Shown here piece after piece: positions 30,691 through 42,998 of a DNA stretch of 64,000 bases (position 1 is its first letter; each line of letters begins with the position of its first letter). Both the position numbers and the translations under genes were made by a program. The stretch is from Oreohelix idahoensis (Eukaryota; Mollusca; Gastropoda; Stylommatophora; Oreohelicidae). Under the pieces are notes generated by a model, which worked only from the letters and a program-made list of their open reading frames with translations, was not told where the DNA came from and did not search any database. The stretch is from positions 115,001-179,000 of the forward strand of contig JAMPIV010013723.1 in the NCBI GenBank assembly GCA_024509875.1. The letters are read 5' to 3'.

Positions 30691-30715
30691 ATTAAACGTG
30701 GAGGGTTGGTGTTAA

Positions 30716-33124
30716 AGAACAAATGTTAATATGTTATGCATTATTGCCACACACAGGCATATAGCCATTGCTATTGAGGAAATATGTTTATTTGTGGTAA
30801 CTCATGTTTTTGCACCGTTTTTGACTTATATTGAACTCTGCATGTTTAATACGTCACCGGTTGTCAATGACGTAACGCGTTTGCGCTAATGTATTCTAAC
30901 GGCTAATATTCGTGGCCTTTCGTATACTTCAAGTCGTCCAAATAAGACGTGTTTTTTCAAGCTCCCAGAATTGTGGAGGAATAATATATGTTTATGTGGC
31001 ATAAACTAATTTCGAAGTCCGCCACTATGTTTTCTAAGATGGTCATGAACTTATACAGAAGTTCCACCTCTTACAGAGAAGAATAACTCAAGTATTTTAT
31101 ATTCACTTTTTCTGGTCCACATTACTTGGGTGTCGTTGCCTGACACGCACCTCTTAGTACAGCGGCCAGGACTGAATAATTGAGATGATGTATATTGATG
31201 TCCAACTACTATGAATGCCTATATTATGGACTGACTATGCATATGTATATTTTGAGAAGACTTCATTCAATACTCTCCAACTATGCCATTGTTCCTGAGT
31301 TGAATAAATGTTAAACGAAACGTATCGTGGACCCTCTACAAGATGTCTTGTGTTCTTCGGCCAGTTATGTCCTGTGATGACCAAACCCGTGTCCATTCGT
31401 GTTGTCAGCATGATGTATGAACTGTTATAATACTTTATACTACAAGAACTAAACCAAACAAGAAGACAACCGTATGCAACAGTTGGTCTTGGTTGCTCAA
31501 ATAAAAATGGTGGCTCAGATGTACCTCAACAAGGTGATATATTCAAAGGTCAGTTATTTTTTTTACTCGAGCAACGCCGGATATATCTGTTAGTTTTCTA
31601 TTAAGAATATTCCTTTTTTCTGGGGAGAGGGGTGTTAAGATGTCATTATTATTTTTATTTACTTACTTAGTCATTCTGTGACCGGGGAGATAGGGACTTC
31701 ACGGCACTATATAGCCAACAGTGTGACCGTGTAGGGTGTGTAAATGCTTATTGTATCACTCAAGTTAAGAATTACTGGTATACTGCCAGAGGTCTAAATT
31801 CTTGAAGATAATTGTAACCCAGTTCGTTCCAAAATTCCTCTGCGATGTTTAATGTCGTGTGACAATCATTAGCATACTATTTGTTCAATATATACTGTAA
31901 AACTCTTCAACATGAAGTAATTAAGCAAGTCCTCTGGATCCAACAAAACAATTTTATTCTCTTGTATTTACAAATCCATAGTAAGCAAAGTCATATGCAT
32001 GCATTTTCTTAAAACAATCCTCATAAAAATGTGTCTTGGTACTGGTTATTTATTGGCTATCTTCTCCTTGCAGCCTATCCAAGTTGGGGTAATTATTTCT
32101 GTTTAACTCCTTTGCGTTTGCTTCTTAGATTTATCCGACTTAGGAGCAAATTGACAGTAGAGCCTCTATCTTTTCTTATTGATTTGTAGCTAAATCTGAC
32201 ATTTACGAACTCCGCTTCATCCCTTATAAGTTCAGCTCGCTATCTGCACAATTAGGCATTTCTGGCCTAATTAAGTTTTATTTCTGAAAAATGAAACAAG
32301 TCACTCGAAGCTGTACTTACTGAAACATAAGAATTTCCAACATATTTAAGAGATATTATCTGCTTTACAGAGTTGATATCTTGAAAACTTCAAGACCAGC
32401 AGTTATACGTCCGTACAGAATGGCTTTTGGGGATCAACTGCTTTCTCATCTCGAGGTTTTCCTTCACGTCGAGGTGCGCGCTTTTTCCAGCCTTTTGGTT
32501 GGACACTCTAGTATTTCTTTATTTATTTTATTGGATCTCACGTGCTTACCGATGGGGTGTCTCGGCTATTCCGATTTACGTCATCGGTTTGTGACAGTGC
32601 CGTGAGCTGGTTACGGCCCAATTAGTAATATGTGTCACAGTGCCATGTAGTAATCTTATGTGACTGTGTGCCCTGTATATGAATATTGGCACTAATTGTT
32701 AATCAACGAACTAGGTGACTGGGGCAGACCTAGTCGTCGGATTTTCTATTTTGTCAATTTAGTCTATTGACAATCTTCCAAGTAAGAGTATATCTTAATA
32801 CTGGCCATCACCGCCAGAGCTGACTATTCCTGGATGATATATCTCAAGCTTCCAACCTAACTCGTTCCATCCCTCCTTGTGATGTTACTTAGTGACAACT
32901 TCGTATAGTGGTGATCTTCTTTATATCCAGTATCTTGTTTACTCTAACACTCAACAACCTTTTAGAGACTTAACCCAACTTGAGAAACGTTCCATCAAAA
33001 CAAACATTTTATTTACATCTCAGAAGTTCATCATAACAGAGGCATGTGGTACAAATTCCAGGTACAAACATTTCCTAACTGTCTCTTGTATGTCTCATTC
33101 CTCCTGGGCACATTCATGTACCTA

Positions 33125-33156
<32 letters not shown>

Positions 33157-34530
33157 GCTCTCTACCTGAGAACATTATCAGATATGGTTTATAACTATTT
33201 TCTTCCCTTAAGGCTATTCTATTTATTCTGGCTTCTCCCAAGCCTTTCATCAACTCTTTCCTGAGTGGTTTTCTCTCCTCTACTAATCCTGTCAGATTTG
33301 ACTCATATTAATCAAAATACCATCATCTTAAAATTCATATATGCCAATTAGCACATTGGGTACACCTGTTGCAGTATCCTCATACTTATACCTGCTAGAG
33401 AGCGCATGTTTCATCCTGTAAATACAATCACCCTTCAATTTCTTACTCATCTTACTTGTAACAGTCAATATTGCAAAGTTCATTACACAATAGCCCAGCA
33501 CGGCTATTAAATCCATATTCTTCTGTAAATCTTCTCAGATGCTTACTTAGTCTCATTTTATCCACCTCATAGTCAATTTTGTAGCTTCAGCTTCATTTCT
33601 CATTATCCTGCGCTCAATTAGTTATAAGCGTCGTTAACCTTGTTATTTCAGCTTCTGAAATCATTCTATTCAATGTCTATCAAAAGTTATGAGTCAAAGG
33701 ACCTACTTACTTTGGTTTCACAGAATCCTCACAACACTCATATTTCTTACTATCACCCCGTATCACTAAGCCTATACTTTAAACACAGCTTTGTCTTTCA
33801 TATGTGAATAGATTCTACTACTCTAACTAGGTCTATAGGATTCTTCAGAAGTATTCATTCTGTTTCCCACAGAAATTGAACTTGAGCCTGGCAGAAAACA
33901 CATTCCTGCCACTCTACGTCATTAACCAGGACTGCTCCTCCGAAAAATGCGACCGCTCACCAGCGTGTCCAAGTGTATTCTCCTCTATAAAATCATTATC
34001 AGCTGATCTGTCCTTGTTTACTGTAAATTCATTGGTTCCTCCTATTCTCCACTCAGCTGGAATATGTTCACGCTTATCCGCTGTGTAAACAACTCAGTGA
34101 AGTGTCATCCGTTGTCCTGGTAAACTTTTCACGTGCATATTTTTTTTCTCTCAACTCACTTACTCATATAAGGGAGGTAATTAACCGTTGTCTCCCTTTG
34201 CATAATTTGACTTAACCTTATATTGTCTTCTCTAAAGCTCACTATACAATTCTTATATGTACATTTTCTAAACCATAATTACCAACTCACCTAATCTACT
34301 TAAGTGTAATTAAGCACTTTCCTCCCCTGACCTTAATATTCAGAGTCTCCTCCCTTTGATCAAAGTATTATTTCACTCATTTTATCTCCCTTTTAGCAAG
34401 ACAAATAGTCTTTATTCAAATCCATTCTTATTTCTTAAACCATTTTTTTATACTTTCCCCCTTAACCAAAACCAAATCACCACTTATAATTCCTGCTTGC
34501 GCATTTATAATGCTCCTAGCAAACCCAACG
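30716..34530. other. 3.8 kb non-coding, nothing recognised
   Basis: No ORF with recognisable motifs, no element termini. A (TA)n run lies at 33,127-33,156. The stretch 33.2-34.5 kb is pyrimidine-rich. It could be intron or intergenic DNA. Confidence 0.45.
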
Positions 34531-34993
34531 GCCTAATATCCGGCTTTTGGCTAGGATCATGTGTCTACACACAGGGACCAGTGCAGTGACATTCATGTGT
34601 CATTAGGTCCCTTGTGTGAGAACACAGAGGACCACTACGGTGACACATTTTGTCATTGGGTCTTCTTGTGTTGGGACATGTGGTCTTGACCAGAGCCGGG
34701 TTTGGGCAGGGACAATGCGACCTCATGCGAGGAAAAAATATGCGACCTCAAGCGAGGGGAAAAAAAAAAAAAAAAAGGCTTTTGGCTAGGATCATGTGTC
34801 TAGACACAGGGACCGGTACAATGACATTCATGTGTCATTAGGTCTCTTGTGTGAGAACACAGAAGATCACTAGGTGACGCATTTTGTCATTGGGTCTTCT
34901 TGTGTTGGGACATGTGGTCTTGACCAGGGCCGGGTTTGGGCGGGTACTAATGCGACCTCATGCGAGGAAAAAATATGCGACCTCAAGCGAGGA

Positions 34994-35039
<46 letters not shown>

Positions 35040-36446
35040 GCTAGGATCATGTGTCTACACACAGGGACCAGTGCAGTGACATTCATGTGTCATTAGGTCC
35101 CTTGTGTGAGAACACAGAGGACCACTACGGTGACACATTTTGTCATTGGGTCTTCTTGTGTTGGGACATGTGGTCTTGACCAGAGCCGGGTTTGGGCAGG
35201 GACAATGCGACCTCATGCGAGGAAAAAATATGCGACCTCAAGCAAGGAAAAAAAAAGCTTTTGGCTAGGATCATGTGTCTAGACACAGGGACCGGTACAA
35301 TGACATTCATGTGTCATTAGGTCTCTTGTGTGAGAACACAGAAGATCACTAGGTGACACATTTTGTCATTGGGTCTTCTTGTGTTAGGACATGTGGTCTT
35401 GACCAGAGCCGGGTTTGGGGCGGGGACAATGCGACCTCATGCGAGGAAAAAATATGCGACCTCAAGCGAGGGGAAAAAAAAATATCCGGCTTTTGGCTAG
35501 GATCATGTGTCTACACACAGGGACCAGTAGTGACATTTATGTCATGAGGTCCTTTGTGTGAAAACACGGAAGACCACTACAATGACACATGGTGTCATTG
35601 GGTCTTCTTGTGTTGGGACATGTGGTTTTGACCAGAGCCGGGTTTGGGCTGGGGCAAATGCAACCTCATGCGAGGAAAAAATATGCAACCTCATGCGAGG
35701 AAATTTAAAAAAAAAAAAAAAAAAAGGCCTAATATCCGGCTTTTGGCTAGGATCATGTGTCTACACACAGGGACCAATAGTGACATTTATGTCATTAGGC
35801 CCTTTGTGTGAAAACACAGAAGATCACTACAATGACACATGTTGTCATTGGGTCTTCTTATGTTGGGACATGTGGTGTTGACCAGAGCCGGGTATGGGCA
35901 GGGGCCAATGCAACCTCATGCGAGGAAAAAATATGCAACCTCATGCGAGGAAATTTAAAAAAAAAAACAACTAATATCCGGCTTTCGGCTAGGATCATGT
36001 GTCTACACACAGGGACCAGTAGTGACATTTATGTCATGAGGTCCTTTGTGTGAAAACACGGAAGACCACTACAATGACACATGGTGTCATTGGGTCTTCT
36101 TATGTTGGGACATGTGGTTTTGACCAGAGCCGGGTTTGGGCGGGGGCCAATGCAACCTCATGAGAGGAAAATATGCAACCTCATGCGAGGAAATTTTAAA
36201 AAAAGGCCTAATATCCGGCTTTTGGCTAGGATCATGTGTCTACACACAGGGACCAGTAGTGACATTTATGTCATGAGGTCCTTTGTGTGAAAACACGGAA
36301 GACCACTACAATGACACATGGTGTCATTGGGTCTTCTTGTGTTGGGACATGTGGTTTTGACCAGAGCCGGGTTTGGGCGGGGGCCAATGCAACCTCATGC
36401 GAGGAAAATATGCACCCACATGCGAGGAAATTTAAAAAAAAAAAAA
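34531..36446 (+). repeat. tandem satellite of eight A-tailed monomers
   Basis: Monomers begin at the phrase ggcttttggctaggatcatg near 34,542, 34,777, 35,036, 35,257, 35,488, 35,738, 35,980 and 36,217 (221-259 bp each). Each carries acacagggacc, tgtcattgggtcttctt, gggacatgtgg, gaccagagccgggt and two (c/t)atgcgagg-like motifs, and ends in an A tract of about 7 to 50. Monomers 1 and 3 are near-identical (accagtgcagtgac), as are 2 and 4 (accggtacaatgac). Monomers 5-8 form a third type (agtagtgacatttatgtcat). The small open frames inside are artefacts. Confidence 0.95.
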
Positions 36447-37165
36447 GGTGACAGGTTGCTGAGCAACTTCCGCCAATAAGCAGCGTTGCGTCGCTATTTA
36501 ACCTAGTTCCAGTTTCAATCTGATGACCGCGTATCTTGAGTCTATTTCAATAAAACCTCGTAACTATTCTTCCTAATCTAACTGATAACAATTAGCACGA
36601 ATGATGCTATGGTATCAGTAGTAGGCCATCCGGTGACAATTCCTCTTCTACCCTGAGGTTTAGAAGTTTGCCTTCCTTTTGACCTGGTTCCAAGCTAATC
36701 CTTGGTCTAATGTTGGAGGTATGGATCCGTAGCTCTTGGTTTCCCATATTTGCCATGGTAGAGTATTATAATAATAGTTATTATTATTATTATTATTATT
36801 ATTGTGGTCTTTTCATTTGTCTAAATTTTGTTGCAGAGCTTTCGATGTTAATCATATTTATGTACACAGTAATTTCACAGGATAACAAGAAAACAAGGTT
36901 GAGACTAAACTCTCTGTCAGCGAACAGAACTCGCGAAAACAACACAAACGGATAACATTATATGAGCTTTCTGTTATGTTCTGTGATGTCGACTATAACA
37001 GAATATTCATAAAAGAAGACGATGCGTTAACAATTCCCATGTTTATTCATGGCGCTGCTCCAACATACAGCCCTTCAGCATAGTCTCCCCTAGTACTGTA
37101 TATTCTAAAAAGTGGAAACCAATTCTCAATACATTACACGTTCAGCCATGTGAAATATAGGGTTA
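36447..37165. other. non-coding with (TTA)n
   Basis: A (TTA)n run at about 36,777-36,803. The segment 36,640-36,760 resembles part of a dispersed repeat seen near 63,130 (ttcctcttctacc, gacctggttcca), which I cannot classify. Confidence 0.4.
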
Positions 37166-37169
37166 CTAT

Positions 37170-37505
37170 CACGGTGGTAGTAGAAAAGTTGTATATACAA
37201 CAAAGGGGACCAAACCCACCAACTTAACAGACACCGACCATCATTTTCCGCCTGAGAACTGCCCACTGCAGATTGCTGGGCCATCTCTATTACCTCAGGA
37301 TATCCCATACAGATGAATGTCCATGTGGAACTGGAATCCAGACCCCCGATCACATTCTCCAAAACTGACCAGCCCATGATGACCCACGACGTGTGACCTG
37401 GCCAGGGGTGCTGAGCTCAGGCAGAAGCTATAGGGCTGCCGCGCTGACCTGGACTTCGTCCTGGCGACAGACCTGCAGATTTAGTGTGACTACAAACTGA
37501 AAGCA
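37170..37505 (+). pseudogene. LINE C-terminal fragment
   Basis: Broken frames read IIFRLRTAHCRLLGHLYYL, ISHTDECPCGTGIQTPDHIL and a Trp/Ser tail. Phrases of this type (IFRLRTxH...CxCGxxxQTxxHIL) belong to the zinc-knuckle-like C-terminus of RNase H-bearing LINEs. Confidence 0.75.
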
Positions 37506-37955
37506 GAATAGAGACTTTCACAGCATATTTTGTGCGGGTGTTATGAAGCTGTACTCTGGATGGAGTATTCTAGGGTAGTATGAGTTATTTACGTTTTGCG
37601 AGTAAGACACCAGGGAGTGAGTCTTTGGTTGTTTACCGACTGCGCCAAGTAGCGCTGGATGTGCACGAATTTATAGATTGGGATTAGGTTCTCATGTGTT
37701 TGGGTGGCCAGGTCTGGTCATGTGAGGAAAACATAAGTAATCATGACTGGCTAGGACAATTAGAGATTTGAAATAGTAAGTAAATGTTATAGGTAATCTC
37801 CAAAAGAACGTTGCCAATCATTCAACACAGAATATTCACTTGAAGTGATTTCCTTTTAGTAGAGTTTCGTGTACTATCACACTATTTGAGGTGTAAAACG
37901 CAGAGTAACCATGTTATGTTGCTAAGCGGTCAACAGTTGGGGGGTAAAAGACATT
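37506..37955. other. non-coding, nothing recognised
   Basis: No supported feature. Confidence 0.4.
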
Positions 37956-37957
37956 TG

Positions 37958-37958
37958 C

Positions 37959-38036
<78 letters not shown>
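37958..38036. repeat. (GA)n microsatellite
   Basis: About 75 bp of nearly pure (GA)n with one aaag interruption at each end. Confidence 0.97.
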
Positions 38037-38038
<2 letters not shown>

Positions 38039-38745
38039 TTAGTCTCATCGATAGTTAACAGCATGCTTAGTCGAGTTTGGTTGTCTCAGTCTGCCTTAGT
38101 GGTTAAGTGACTATGAGAATTGTTGCCGACAGAAAGGTTGCCTGTAGTGAGTGTAGCATTAGAGGAAGATTACACTGAGGTTCGTGAGAGTTAAGAATCT
38201 ATTGGTTATTTCGGCTGGTTGTATATTGTTCATTTTGATGCCAGTGTCACGAAATGCGTTCGTTCTGTTTTCTGGTCTTTCTCTCCACTCCGGTATTATT
38301 ATCTACCACTCTTTCTACGTGCAAAATTCTTCCAATATTTATTGTTTACGCTTTCATAGTTCAAAGTTTTCTTATCACATTTTGCTCTAAATTTTCACTC
38401 CTTAATTTTCAGTTTCCTCCATCTATTCTGTTCCTTTTCCATTGTCTGTCTCCAATCTTCTTCTTCGTTTTTTTTAATTGGGGAGGGAGAGAGTAGGAGG
38501 TGGGATCTTCATTTTTTTTAAACAGATTATGGTCTGGTAATACTACCAGTTGGTTTCTTCAAGCTGATTGTATGGCGTTCTGTCTGGCAAATCTCTACAC
38601 CACAATGTAGAAGAGGAATGACTAAGTAAGTAAGTAAGTAGGTTTCTTCAAGCAATATTCCATTCAACGCCAACAACTTTACATCATCATCAGTAATGGT
38701 CTTCTTCTGTTTTCTTCTTCTTTGATCTAACTGTCAAAACAGTCA
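38037..38745. other. non-coding
   Basis: No gene. Contains a short (taag)n run near 38,621-38,640 and a phrase (gtctggcaaatctctacacc...gtagaagaggaatgac) that partly matches, in reverse, the repeat near 63.12-63.17 kb. Confidence 0.4.
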
Positions 38746-38751
38746 GTGGCA
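38746..38751. repeat. Polinton target-site duplication, left
   Basis: gtggca, identical to 48,009-48,014. Six base pairs is the Polinton/Maverick standard. Confidence 0.9.
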
Positions 38752-38779
38752 AGTAGTATACAAAGTGGGAAACAGGTAG

Positions 38780-39145
38780 TATTCAGGCGGAGGGTGATGA
38801 CTTTTGTATAGCAAAATACTCGATCGATTTCAGGCGGAGGGTGATGACTTTTATATAGCAAAACGAGGTGGTTTCAGGCGGAGGGTGATGACTTTTATAT
38901 AAGGAAATAATACAATGTACGCTACCGGTAGTATTCAGGCGGAGGGTGATGACTTTTATATAGCAAAATACTCGATCGATTTCAGGCGTTCTCAGGCGGA
39001 GGGTGATGACTTTTATATACCAAAATACTCGATCGATTTCAGGCGTTCTCAGGCGGAGAGTGATGACTTTTATATACCAAAATACTCGATCGATTTCAGG
39101 CGGAGGAATTTCAGGCGGAGGGTGATGAGTATTTATATAGCGATA
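38780..39145. repeat. subterminal tandem repeats, left arm
   Basis: About seven units built on ggcggagggtgatgactttt, tatatagcaaaatac and tcgatcgatttc, with spacing 42-67 bp (often 57). The other arm has about nine units in reverse orientation at 47,525-47,990. Translation of these repeats yields spurious open frames. Confidence 0.92.
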
Positions 39146-39724
39146 TATTGTAACCGGGGGACTTCCTCTGACGATCAGACGCATGACTTGTTATATAGCA
39201 ATAAATTTGTTCGATAATGGCGTTGTTTACAGACAATACTTAGACAATATATATAAAAAATATTTTAAAAATCGATAATGACGGAAAATATAAAAAATCG
39301 ATAATGGTAGGTTAGTGGGTTACTAAGGGGGGGTTTGTGAAGCGAATGGCGGTTTTTTTTTGTGGCGCGATAACGGCGGTTTAGGTTACCAAGAGGTTTT
39401 TGAAACGAGTGGCGGTTTTTTGTGTTGGTGTGGGTGAGGGCGTATAGTGGAGTGTAGGTTAGGGGAGGATTTTTGTGTGTGATGTATTGTACCGGTAGTG
39501 TGTTGGTGTGTTTGGTTGTAGGTATCTTAATTGTGTGATGAATTTTGTGGGGCTGTCGAATCGTGGGGTGTGTTGGGGTATGGGTTTTTGTGTGCCGGTA
39601 TTTTAATTGTTGTATATACAATATGTATATATGGGAGTGAAGTGTTAGAGACCTGTACTAGGTCTACCATCGAACTTGCGTCCTGGAAGTGTGTGTGTTG
39701 TTTATTTTACATATAGACAGGTAT

Positions 39725-39743
39725 ACATATACACGATGTTACA
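39725..39743. repeat. RTE-2 target-site duplication, left
   Basis: acatatacacgatgttaca (19 bp), repeated at 41,863-41,881. The uninterrupted version exists in the right arm near 46,915-46,935. Confidence 0.92.
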
Positions 39744-41824
39744 TTAAGAAACGATATCAATTTGCCAAAAGCCAGGAAAAGACATTGACTGATGATATAG
39801 ACCAGAATTTCAACACCATTTCAACAATATATAAGGAAAGTAGCACATCATGCTTAGGATTCCAGGAAAGGAAGAAGCAAGACTGGATAACACCAGAAAC
39901 ACTAAACACCATAAAGATGAGAAAGGAAATGAAAAGAAAGAAAACAGAAGCGAAGTCCCCCAGGTTAAAGCAACTATATAGCGAACAGTACAGCCAGCTG
40001 GACAGGGAAGTTAAACGCCAAACCCGAGCCAACAAAAGGAATTTCCTAGACGATCTTGCAAAACAGGCAGAAGAGGCAGCACTGAGAAATGAACAAAGCA
40101 CAGTATAAAAAATAACTAAATTCATCAGCGGAAAACAAGGTGCAAACAATATTACATTAGTAAGAGATAAACAAGGAAATCTCATCAAGACAGCAGAGGG
40201 ACAGGAAACAAGATGGGCAGAGCACTTCAGAGAAACTCTGAACAAGGAAATACCAGAGATACAATTGAATGTTCCTGAGGCTGAAAACGATCTAGATGTA
40301 AATACAGACATTCCACGAAAAGAAGAAATCATCACAGCAATCAAAGGGTTAAAGAACGGTAAAGCTCCGGGCCATGATAACTTAAATGCAGAGCTATTTA
40401 AGACAGACCCGGAGCTAGCAGCAGAACTATTAGAACCACTATTTGCACAAGTGTGGAAAACGGGGACAACACCATCAGAGTGGAACAAAGGAATAATTGT
40501 CAAATTGCCCAAGAAGGGAGATCTTGCAGACTGCAATAATTGGAGAGGAATCACTCTTCTCTCAGTTCCCAGCAAAATACTAGGCAGGATAATTATACAG
40601 AGAATTTCAAAGGCAGTAGACTACAAACTGAGGAAAGAACAAGCAGGATTTAGAAAGAACAGAAGATGTGTAGACCATATATTCACTCTCAGGAACATTA
40701 TAGAGCAGTGCTCAGAATGGCAAAGACAGCTTTACATAAATTTTGTTGATTTTGAAAAGGCTTTTGACAGCATACATAGGGACAGTTTATGGAAAATACT
40801 GAGAGCTTATGGAATTCCAAGCTGCATAGTGTCAATCATAAAAAGCCTCTATGCCAACTTTACGTGTAGTGTTGGGCAGAGCAACCTAACCTTCGAGGTG
40901 AAGACAGGAGTACGACAGGGATGCCCCTTATCAACCACTCTATTTTTAACAGTCATAGACTGGGTGATGCGCCAGACAACAGAGGGCAGTCCAAGAGGAA
41001 TAAGATGGACAACATTTTCTACATTGGAAGATCTGGAATATGCAGATGACATTGCACTGCTGGCACATTCACATCAACACATCCAGGAAAAAACGGATAG
41101 ACTTAATAAGTTTAGCCAGCAGGTGGGCTTGAACATCAATTTAAAGAAGTCTGAGGTCATGACGCTCAATGTGAGCAACCCTGAGCCCATATCAGTAAGG
41201 AATCAGCAACTGGTACAGACAGATACCTTCACATACCTAGGAAGCATAGTAACACCAGATGGTGGGGCAGGCAAAGACATCAACATCAGAATGAATAAGG
41301 CAAGAACAGCCTTCTTTAGCCTAAATAACATCTGGAAGTCCTCCCAATACAGCACAAGCACAAAATTAAGATTATACCAGAGTTGTGTGCTTTCTGTGCT
41401 TCTCTATGGTGCGGAATGCTGGAGAGTCACAGAGAAAAAAATGTCAAAATTGTCCTCTTTTCACACAACATGCCTAAGAAAAATTCACCGAATCTTTTGG
41501 CCGAATACCATCACCAACCAAGATCTGCTTACTCGTAGCAAGCAAGAGGACATGCACACCATCATAGTTGGCAGACACTGGAGCTGGGTTGGTCATGTCC
41601 TCAGAAGAGACCCCGATGCCATCACAAGAACAGCTATGCTTTGGACCCCTGAAGGAAAGCGAAAGAGAGGCCGACCAAAAACAACTTGGCGGAGGACTGT
41701 GGAGGCTGAGATGCAAAGAATGAACCAGAGTTGGGGCACTGTACGAAGGATGGCCACCGACCGTGCAAAGTGGAATCAATTTGTTGTTGCCCTACAAGAC
41801 GCCACTAGGCGTGATGGCCACTGA
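39744..41824 (+). pseudogene. RTE-2 linker and reverse transcriptase
   Basis: Reading from the truncation: RKKQDWITPETLNTIKMRK and a basic helix form the linker, followed by a TAA. After LNKEIPEIQLN comes the RT: LKNGKAPGHDNLNAELFK (motif 0), WNKGIIVKLPKKGDLADC, NNWRGITLLSVPSKILGR (1), EQAGFRKNRRCVDHIFTLR (2), YINFVDFEKAFDSIHRDSL (A, catalytic Asp), VRQGCPLSTTLFLTVIDWVM (B) and LEYADDIALLAHSHQH (C, catalytic Asp pair). Then LSVLLYGAECWRVTEKKM and the GRPKTTWRRTVEAEM tail. The longest uninterrupted frame is 40,265-41,824 (519 codons); its ATG is only the first Met after the stop. Confidence 0.92.
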
Positions 41825-41862
41825 CTGCTTTGACGGTCGGTGGTTAAGGATCGAAGAAGAAG
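39744..41862 (+). mobile_element. RTE-type LINE 2, 5'-truncated, in the Polinton left arm
   Basis: 2.1 kb, 5'-truncated inside the endonuclease-RT linker, with a 19-bp target duplication and a gaagaagaag 3' tail. One in-frame TAA (40,106-40,108) interrupts an otherwise intact linker-RT ORF, so it is a fairly young copy. The RT sequence is clearly distinct from RTE-1 (YINFVDFEKAFDSIHRDSLW, YADD). Confidence 0.93.
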
Positions 41863-41881
41863 ACATATACACGATGTTACA
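41863..41881. repeat. RTE-2 target-site duplication, right
   Basis: acatatacacgatgttaca, as at 39,725-39,743. Confidence 0.92.
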
Positions 41882-42756
41882 ACAGTTAGACGATATATTT
41901 AGACATATATTTTTACAACAGGAAGGCGATATTTTTACGGAAAATGTGGTGGCGCTTTGTGGTGGCGCTTTGTGGTGGCGCATGACTTTTATATAGAGAT
42001 ATATTTAGACAACAAGAAGACGATATATTTAGATAATAGGAAGATATATTTAGACAATAGTTAGACAACAAGAAGAGGATATATTTAGACTTGAGATAAC
42101 AAGAAGATATATTTAGATAACAAGAAGGGGGTATATTTAGATAATAGGAAGACTTTGAGATAACAAGAAGACGATATATTTAGACATATATATTTTTACA
42201 ACAGTTAGGCGATATTTTTACGGTAAATGTGTTGGCGCTTTGTGGTGGCGCGTGAGTTTTTATATAGAGATATATTTAGATAACAAGAAGACTTTAAGAT
42301 AACAGTTAGACGATATTTAGACATACAATAAGTAGACATACAGGACAACAGTTAGACATATTTAGACGATAGTTATATATAGGTAACAAAAAAAGAATTT
42401 TAGTTAATATATTTTTATTCTCTTAAATAACAATATTGGTAAGATTCGTAATTTTTCAAATAACATTATCAAACATTGACATTGTACAATTGTCAAATAT
42501 CACATATGAATATACATTGTGCAGTAATTTTTTTATCAAATCACAATATTGTACAATTGAAAAATAACACATATAGGGGAATTATATTGGAAAGACAGGG
42601 TGTATATGGTAGTGTGTAGTTTTTTATACAATATTTACAAAGAGGTTATGATATATCACAGCTACAGGCCAGACCTTGAGGGGTGTCGTCACGTCGTAAG
42701 AAATAGAGAGGTGTGTGTTGTGTGTGTGTGTGTACATAGTGGAAGAGACAGAGGGT

Positions 42757-42998
42757 TTAGATGTTGAGGGGTGATGTGGTGACGTTGTCGGAATGTACCT
42801 GTCGTTTGATGTAAAAGTAAGACAGGGCGTTGCGGTGTTGTTCGTAGGTGTAGATGGAGGCTTTGTGTGCACGGAACCCGATATTTTTCCCGCCCTGTGC
42901 TTGTTATGTGTTGAGGACTTCTAAGAATGTGTGTTTGTCTACTTTGTTGTGGTGTTTGTTGAGTCCTTTTGTGGTTGTTTTGTCATAGTCCCCAAAAC
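42757..42998 (-). pseudogene. duplicated DNA polymerase B 3' end (left arm)
   Basis: The minus strand carries the same C-terminal codons as 45,809-46,050 (FGDYDKTTTKGLNKHHNK, HTFLEVLNT, NIGFRAHKASIYTYEQHRN, final SPLNI-like tail and stop). A TAA replaces a sense codon after FLEVLNT, so it is not functional. Upstream of 42,998 the sequence diverges from the right-arm gene. Confidence 0.88.

Larger units (their letters stand above)
38752..42998. repeat. left inverted arm of the Polinton (with LINE inside)
   Basis: Complementary to 45,809-48,008. The outermost part holds the tandem repeat block, then a G/T-rich zone (39,265-39,600), the LINE insertion (39,744-41,862), an A/T-rich zone with many tatatttagac phrases, and lastly the polymerase gene tail. 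Identity with the other arm is high, with scattered substitutions and a different tandem-repeat count. Confidence 0.93.

Noticed and set aside
34356..36290. Several 60-107 codon frames in the A-tailed satellite
   Set aside because: Same motif repeated by the satellite monomer; frames break at A tracts of differing length.
38783..39217. Repetitive frames in the Polinton arm (VITLRL repeats)
   Set aside because: They arise from the 57-bp subterminal tandem repeat and are mirrored in the other arm.
39757..40575. 272-codon minus-strand frame
   Set aside because: It is the antisense of the RTE-2 linker and RT; the plus strand has the conserved motifs.
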